64,000 bases of DNA, from NCBI GenBank assembly GCA_007644065.1, contig VJWN01000015.1, positions 542,658 through 606,657 on the forward strand, in the 5' to 3' direction. The notes under the pieces are model-generated. The model saw only the letters and a list, made by a program, of their open reading frames with translations, was not told the origin of the DNA and made no database searches. Origin of the DNA: Margaritispora aquatica. Lineage: Eukaryota > Ascomycota > Leotiomycetes > Helotiales > Discinellaceae. Made by a program: the position numbers and the translations under genes. Positions 57,547 through 64,000 of this stretch are shown here, in pieces. Every line of letters begins with the position of its first letter. Position 1 is the stretch's first letter.

Positions 57547-58301
57547 CTACAACCTTCCATCCTTCGGAAACAAACCCATGTGATACTCGCCATTAAAGCC
57601 CTTCCGTAACCCCCTCTTCCACGCCGGCCTGGCATACACCCTCCGCAACCACTGATCCAGCTCCGGAAACTCACCCGGCAAATCCGCCCACTCCATCCCC
57701 TTGATAAAACTCAACGGAAACTCCAACATGATATCCGCCCTCCCAGGCTCATGTCCCATGAAGAAAGCCCCCTCCGACCCTTCCACCAACTCCCTCTGCA
57801 AGCCCTTGAGCAAGCCCCTCAACTCCAACCCCTCCCTGATATCCATGCTTCCATTCTTGATGAATCCAAAGTCCAGATACATCTTAAACCCCGTCGCGCG
57901 CGATAGGTTGCTCATGCACATGGACGTGAGCATGTCGTCTCTGATTGCATCGCCATTCTTGAGCCCGAACCTATCGGTGTGGTCAAAGGTGCGGATTAGG
58001 TAGTTAGCGATGGCTAGGGATTCGGAGATGGTGCGAGCACCATCTGCGGCGCCAGTGATAAGGAGGGGTGCTTTGCCGTAAAGGCCTGCGGCTTGAAGGG
58101 AGGGAGGGGCCCGGAAGGGCGCCGTGGGGTGGGTTGGTGGGTTGCGTTCGTGTAGGACGAGGTTGTAGTCAATCCTGAGCTCTTCGAGGAGCCAGAGAAT
58201 CCGTTGGGATTGTGAATTCTAGGTGGGTTAGTGGAGTGTTTGCTTCGAGGATATGGGAGACGTACACTGAGGTGGTGGAAGGTGGGTATGTTGTCTGTCA
58301 T
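57547..58301 (-). CDS. Glutathione S-transferase
   Basis: Two exons (58301-58266 and 58218-57547; 47-nt intron) give 235 residues, normal for a cytosolic GST. It conjugates glutathione to electrophiles or reduces peroxides. The N-terminal thioredoxin-like half shows HHLSNSQSQRILWLLEEL (the candidate catalytic Ser and the first helix), YNLVLHERN, GKAPLLIT with the conserved cis-Pro environment, and SESLAIANYLI, the Glu-Ser pair that binds the gamma-glutamyl group. The C-terminal helical half includes MGHEPGRADIMLEFPLSF with the family Asp, and ends in WLRRVYARPAWKRGL. The layout resembles fungal Gst3/Gtt1-type enzymes. The splice is fixed by phase: only the GTACGT donor at 58265 keeps the frame. 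Confidence 0.9.
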
Positions 58302-60969
58302 GATTGCTTGCTGTTATAGTTGCCTTTGGGGAATTGAAAGGGATTGAGGTAGAGAAAAGTATAGATAGAAGAAACCAAGAGACTCAATGGGTTTATATAC
58401 CTACTAACTTACCTTAAGCAAGTCATTGCAGATCGCAGGACCAACTCTGGTCCGCCTTAGCACAAGTATGAGATGTCTCCTAGACTTCTGGTCTGGATCC
58501 AGTCGCCATGCAGCTATGCGGGGTGCCTGGTAACTTGGATTGCTCCATTACACATCAGGAATATCCCCACGGAGTGTGCAACTGGCAGATCGTACATTGC
58601 TTGCTGAGCAACCTGTGGAGCTTGGGTTGCATTTTGTTCTGAAGTGGGCCGATGAACAAATATGCTGTCGAGAAGATGTTCGTTCTTGGAGAGATCGTGC
58701 TCGCCGGGATTCCCTCATCTGGACATCCGGATGCCATCGACGATGAAGATAATCCTATGGCCTCGGCGATATGATTTCACCTTGAATCAAATTCCTGACA
58801 ATTTGATAAGCATTAAGAATACTGAAAGTGTTCTAGATTGTCTGAAATAAGTATCTATGACTCAATGAACCCAGTCGGTAAGATTCTGTCTTACTCGGGT
58901 CATATATTCGTCGGTGTGTCAATTGACACGGCTTTAGGGCGTAACTCGGACTTGACTAATCTCAGAGACAGACTCAAGCGCGTGTCTCGACTAAAGAGAA
59001 TCATGAGCGTCGAAATAGTGATATAAATGTGTATCCTCTGTTTGATCGTCGAGTGATGGGAGCTTAACTTGTATTTGCAGACATTGAAAATCAATCTCTA
59101 TTTCAGTCAGTCACTTGAAAGTACATATAGGTAGGCCTTTGATGATTTCATTGAATATCAACAAAGATTTGTCACATTTGGGAAAACGATTTTCTCTATA
59201 GCTGCGGTCTGTCCTCTTTATATATGTTTTCTATTCTTGGTCTCATTTCTATGAAGATAATACAGTATTTTCATTCCAACTGAAAGCCTTCGATTGTGTT
59301 ATATGATTTGGCACATACAGAAGAGCCAGTCTTCGTACTTTCCTACTCTATTTCGCCTTAGTTGAGGATGAGGTGGCGCGACTCCATACAGTCGCAGTGG
59401 TTACTTTGTCTGAAGAAGTGCTGGTTTGTTGATGCGAATACATAAATCAAAAGAAAATCGCAGTGTCCCTTACGGAAGTTCACATTGAGTATGTGTTTTT
59501 GTATCAAGATCATTGCGTATATGAGATTGGGAGTTTACTTGTTGTTACAAGCAAAAGGCTTTCCCAAAGCCCCATCCCAATCCTTGCTATGATCCTCGAC
59601 CTTACCAGAATCCCAAACCACTTCCCCCTAACTGGCTCGTCTTTCAATTCTCTCACCAACGAGTTCCTATCGAACGCAAAGACTATATTTCAAACACCTC
59701 GTAGACTCCTCATGCGAGCTCACTTTTAGAAGTCAGAACCATCTTTGTCTTTTCCTCCGCTCCTCCTCATTCAGCATCCCAATTCACAAACTCAAGATCT
59801 TGATATTGAACCAAGCCTCTCGCGGGGTCTTTGCTGCAAGAAGTCGCTAAGGGATCTCTTGTCGACCGATTTGTGTTCGTGGGTGGGTGAACCTGATGCA
59901 TTTAGTGTGTAGAACCATCAGACCCATATCATCTATGAGCCATGATGTGTTCAAATCCTCTTATCTAATTCGCAGTGTCCATTCAATAAGTCCAGTTTCA
60001 GTAATAGTAATTATGAAGAAACACCGGTGCTGATTGTACTTGCTGAGAATATTATCTATTTGATCTTTACGTCATTCAGAGAGGATTTCAAAGCAGTGCT
60101 TCGCTTAGCTCATGATGAGAGAAAAGCGACAGCAACGCACACAATACAGCACAACTATACATACCACACAACCACATAACACAACGCTACACTACAATAC
60201 AACAAAACAAAAAATCCAACAACTAAGATCATAATCTCAAATCCACAAACTGCCAAGCCTCAAACCCAACAAACAACAAGACAATACCCACCTACTCAGA
60301 GAACCAATTACCACGACAATTTAGAGGCAATTTAAAGACAATCACTACGTAAGGTACCTACCTATCTTACGGTCTTTACGTTCCTTAATCTAGTAACCCC
60401 GTATCACAAGGAGTTAAGAGTCGAAGTGTGCACTTCTTGCACAAATTCTCCGTTTCCCAAGCTCCGAATTTTTTTTATTCAAAGGGAAAGCTTACGCACC
60501 GATGGGTGCAGGCATACTGCAATAAAATAGGTAGGTAGTCAACGGAAACAAGCATGAGCTAAGCGAGACAACTGAAATATCAAGTATTATACGGCACTTG
60601 AGGTACAGTACTGGGTAACTGTGAAGTATGTAAACGTACTCTTGTTAGTGAATATCAGCGTCGGCAGATAGGCCATAGAAGAAGCTGAGTATGAAAAAGA
60701 CTGTAAAAGGTGAAAAAGTCCATCGAGGCAACAATAAGCTAATGCTTTCCATTTGCATAACTTGGCTAAATTTTTTTTTTCCTTCCGCCAGCAACGGTTA
60801 TTCTCATGAAACAATCCACGAGAGCAATGCAATTCCCAACCCTTCATAAAACGCCCGAGATAGCTCCACCATACAAAGCAAACTGGTATCGTATCATCAT
60901 GTTCACCCGTCAACCAAGCCCTCCCATGCACTTTCAGCAACATAACCACTCACATCAGTAACAAAACAT
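58302..60969. other. Gene-free region
   Basis: GST promoter at the left, TPS1 3' UTR at the right. A 14-bp perfect palindrome lies at 58916-58929. CA-rich sequence occupies about 60130-60250, and a GTAAGGTACCT motif lies near 60349-60361. Short frames only. Confidence 0.45.
58916..58929. repeat. Perfect 14-bp palindrome
   Basis: GTGTCAATTGACAC is its own reverse complement; it lies about 620 bp upstream of the GST start. Could be a dimeric factor site or chance. Confidence 0.5.
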
Positions 60970-62609
60970 TTAATCCTCATCTAATGGATCAAATGGTTCG
61001 TCATGAGTATCCTCCGGAAGCTCAGTAGGTTTTGGTGCCCCCTCAAGTGCCAACTTTTGCTTCTTCTCCGCATGCTCACTGATTCTGACCAACTCGCTAA
61101 CAAACGACTCTCCCCACCACGCACTAGTATACTTGAAGACGTACTTTTCCAACTTCTTGAAGTTCAACTCGCGCTGCTCAGCAGACATGGTCACAGCGTC
61201 GTGAATGGCACCCGCGAGCTCTTCCGTGTTCCAAGGATTGATGATGAGAGCACCATTGAGAGATTGGGCAGCTCCAGCGAATTCGGAAAGAATCATGACT
61301 CCGTGTCGCTTGCGCTGAGTTGCAATGTATTCATATGAAACAAGATTCATACCATCGCGAGTGGACGAAACCAAGCATGCGTCGGAAACTGCATACAAAG
61401 CGGTAAGCTCTTCGAACGAGACCGATTGATGGAGGAAATGAATTGGCATGAATTCAATGGTACCGAATCTGCCATTGATTCTTCCGACAAGTTCATTGAC
61501 CACGGCACGCAAATTCTGGTACTCTTCGACATCCTGTCTACTGGGAACAGCGACTTGAACAAGTACCACTTTTCCAACCCATTCTGGATGTTCGGTCAAG
61601 AAAACCTCGAGAGCATGTAATTTTTGTGGTACTCCCTTGATGTAATCAAGACGATCAACTCCAACGATGAGTTTCACGCCCTCGAATTTGCGCTCAAGGA
61701 CTGCGATTCGCTTCTTCACTGACTCCTTCTCCAAGCCCTCGATGAATTTCTCGGGATCGATACCAATGGGGAATGCTGCTACAGTGACATATTTGCCTCG
61801 GAAATCGATTCCATTGGGTGTAGTTGGTGTTTCCCTAAGTTATGTCAGCATCCTTACCTAGGAGTTGGGTTGACGAACTTACAAAATTCGAGAACAACTG
61901 CTCAAGAAATGACGCGCATAGTCATAAGTGTGAAATCCAATGAGATCACAGTGAAGGACACCTAACAACAGCTCCTCTCTGACTGGCAAGATTCTGTAGA
62001 TTTCACTACTGGGGAATGGAGTGTGCAAGAAAAAGCCGATCTTGACGTTCTTCTTGGATGTGCCAATTTCTTCCCTCAGCATTTCTGGCAAAAGCATAAG
62101 ATGGTAATCATGCACCCAAATCAAATCTCCATCTTGAACATCCTTGACCATGATCTTTGCAAATTGTCGGTTGACCTGTTTGTATGCGTCCCACGCGGAT
62201 TCATCGAATGTGATCTCTCCGGGGTGGTAATGGAAGAGAGGCCAGAGAATGGAGTCTATGGTCTTGTCAGCCATTACTTCTGGAAGCGTGAAGGGCAAAC
62301 CATACTAGAAAAGCCGTTATAATGTCTGTCTGCCAAGTCATTGTCGAGGAAGATGGGCACTGCATTGTACTCTGTCTTGAGCTCTTCTGTCATTTGAGAA
62401 ACATCCTCTGTGTTCACTTGTAGTCCAGGCCACCCGTACCATAAGAATTTCGTCGACTTGGCTAATCCGCTGAGACCAGTGACAAGTCCACCAGAGGACA
62501 TCTTGTATGTGTATCCATCTGGGCCTTTGGGACTGACTGTGATTGGGAGTCGATTGGAGACAAGGAGAAGTCTGTTCGCGATCTTGGGCTCGTCAAGAGT
62601 TGAAGGCAT
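60970..62609 (-). CDS. TPS1: Alpha,alpha-trehalose-phosphate synthase (UDP-forming)
   Basis: Three exons (62609-62306, 62255-61883, 61834-60970) give 513 residues. Tps1 makes trehalose-6-phosphate from UDP-glucose and glucose-6-phosphate, for stress protection and control of glycolytic entry. Visible marks: RLLLVSNRLPITV, the GGLVTGL loop, WYGWPG, FHYHPGEITFDESAW, WVHDYHLMLLPEMLR, GFFLHTPFPSSEIYR, VDRLDYIKGVPQK (substrate-binding Arg/Lys), and RDGMNLVSYEYIATQ (nucleotide-sugar site). All match GT20 enzymes; no phosphatase domain follows. The first intron (50 nt) is confirmed by the protein: removing it restores HYNGFSNSILWPLF, while reading through inserts extra residues. The acidic end EPFDPLDED is usual for fungal Tps1. 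Confidence 0.96.
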
Positions 62610-64000
62610 AGCTGCGAGATTATTGGTTGCGCCGTTAAAGATGTTTATGAGAAGTTATTTCCAAGGACCAGCTGACTCGCGGGGTTATCACTGCGAATGC
62701 TGTTGTTCGGTCGCGAGCTCAGCTGTTGTGTTATGCTGTGCAAAATTTCTCCTGTCTTGATGTGATTGTGTAGGCAATCAGATGATGTAGTTTGCGATTG
62801 CGATTTTGAAGCTGGAGAGCTTTATTAACAGTCGCATGAACTGGTGGGATTGACTGTGGCCGTTTGTCGAAGAGGGAGGGGTAGTTACTGTGGTACAAGA
62901 TAGCAACAGTAACAGCAACTACTGGCGACAAAGTCTCTTTTTCAACAAATGGAGAATAGATCAACGTGCACAAATGATAGCAAAGATCGGAGAGAAGATC
63001 TTTAGGCGGAAGCTTCAGGAACACACGATGGTTAATAGTTTGCCCTCTGTATTTCTGGAGCTTGCCTTGAAAAAGTTGGTTGTGCAGATGCAGGTTTATT
63101 ATTATTTGGCCTGTCGTTCAAAGCCTCCCTCCATTCAGCGACTGTGCGAGCGACGTAATTGCCCAATGCCCCAAATGCCCAGATCTTTTTCACTACAAGG
63201 ATATTGCTGATCTCCACATGCCATTTAGTATAGTATCATCCATCCACACCCCCCCATCTTCACCATCAAGTCCACCAAAGTCCACCAAAGTTAATCCTGA
63301 CAGGCTTTGACAGGCGGGCAAAAGCGGGAGTAAGTCTGTATCCTGATCAAAAACCATACAAACTATCACACACGGAGCGCAACGGAACAGATGATTTATC
63401 CTTTTCACCGGCACCTTGAGGCATTTTGTTCCGCCTAATGCTGCCCAAGAAAAACCAGCCCTAAGATATCAGCATTCGCGAAAACAGGGCCGGTTTGACA
63501 TCTAAGACACCCTGGAATTTAGAGCTGTCAATGTCAGCCCTCCCGCCGGTTATTTACCATCGTGTAGAATGGGCCCGAATGGCCGAAAAAAAAACAAGGT
63601 TCGGACAGGTGAATAGAGAAACCATTTGGAGCCAATGATTCAGGCACATTGCGTGCTTCTTGAGGCTCTCGTGAAGTCGTAAAGATAGGCTTTAGATAAG
63701 GACAAAAGCCTCAAGGCACTGACTGGGGTCTCTCTAAGTCCCAATGAGAGAAAACATGAAGCTTAGGAAGTTGGTATAGCTAGAGAGAAAAGTCACCTTC
63801 GATGTGGCTTGCAATTGATCTTGAGATTGTCTTCCAGCCCTGTAGCCTTGGAGGGGCAGATTGTCAAACGAGGGCATATTGTGAGACATAGCTGGGAAAT
63901 CCTCAAGTCGTCAAGGGTTCAGATTCAAAAACACTTCTTCCGGATTTCAACCTCCGTTCTCTGTGGTGTTAGTCGACATACTTGCCCCTCTTCTCTCGAT
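62610..64000. other. TPS1 promoter and right-hand intergenic sequence
   Basis: No supported gene up to the window edge. I looked for stress elements of the CCCCT/AGGGG type; AGGGG appears singly (for example near 62876 and 63854), not as a convincing cluster. Confidence 0.4.

Noticed and set aside
62255..62305. Extra residues in TPS1 from reading through intron 1
   Set aside because: Removing the 50-nt intron restores the family sequence NGFSNSILWPLF, while the read-through frame stops soon after.

Overview
The window is chromosomal DNA of a filamentous ascomycete (Pezizomycotina, most likely Leotiomycetes/Helotiales). Four things point there: short spliceosomal introns of about 46-150 bp with GTRNGT donors and CTAAC/CTGAC branch-like sites; a full-length FREQUENCY-type clock gene; a Pth11/rhodopsin-type membrane receptor; and a typical ascomycete housekeeping set. 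I see no rRNA, tRNA, CRISPR, plasmid origin or intact transposon. Exon models were built by hand from reading-frame continuity and splice-site consensus.

Layout. 0-8.3 kb: 3' end of an unidentified gene (+), kinetochore gene mis14/NSL1 (-), a small conserved unknown gene (-), proteasome ATPase RPT3 (+), and folliculin homologue LST7 (-). A 3.9 kb gene-free stretch follows. 12.2-18.1 kb: DEAD-box helicase DHH1 (-), DNA primase PRI1 (-), a glycine-zipper protein (+). 20.5-22.3 kb: a seven-helix Pth11-like receptor (-). 22.3-27.6 kb is gene-poor and leads into the circadian gene frq (+, 27.6-30.7 kb). 33.1-35.7 kb: an uncharacterised three-or-more-exon gene (-) divergent from a classical protein tyrosine phosphatase (+). 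36.6-45.3 kb is compact: exosome nuclease RRP6 (-), divergent MDM35 (+), a small membrane-protein gene ending 7 nt before the ATG of GPI1 (+), and protein-isoaspartate methyltransferase (+). 46.8-48.1 kb: a conserved unknown, Gln/Ser-rich protein (-). 48.1-54.6 kb is gene-poor and holds one probable cytochrome P450 relic. 54.6-58.3 kb: a 2EXR-type protein (+), a two-helix membrane protein (+), a glutathione S-transferase (-). 61.0-62.6 kb: trehalose-6-phosphate synthase TPS1 (-).

Most genes are independent housekeeping units and no metabolic cluster is visible. Points of real interest are the frq locus (a second in-frame ATG just after its intron, an overlapping upstream ORF, a long repeat-filled leader and CGATGC/GATC motifs upstream); the 7-nt spacing between a small membrane-protein gene and GPI1; the 194-nt divergent RRP6/MDM35 promoter; a 117-codon in-frame leader on the methyltransferase gene; and a probable P450 relic. 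I found no clear candidate for a wholly new system.
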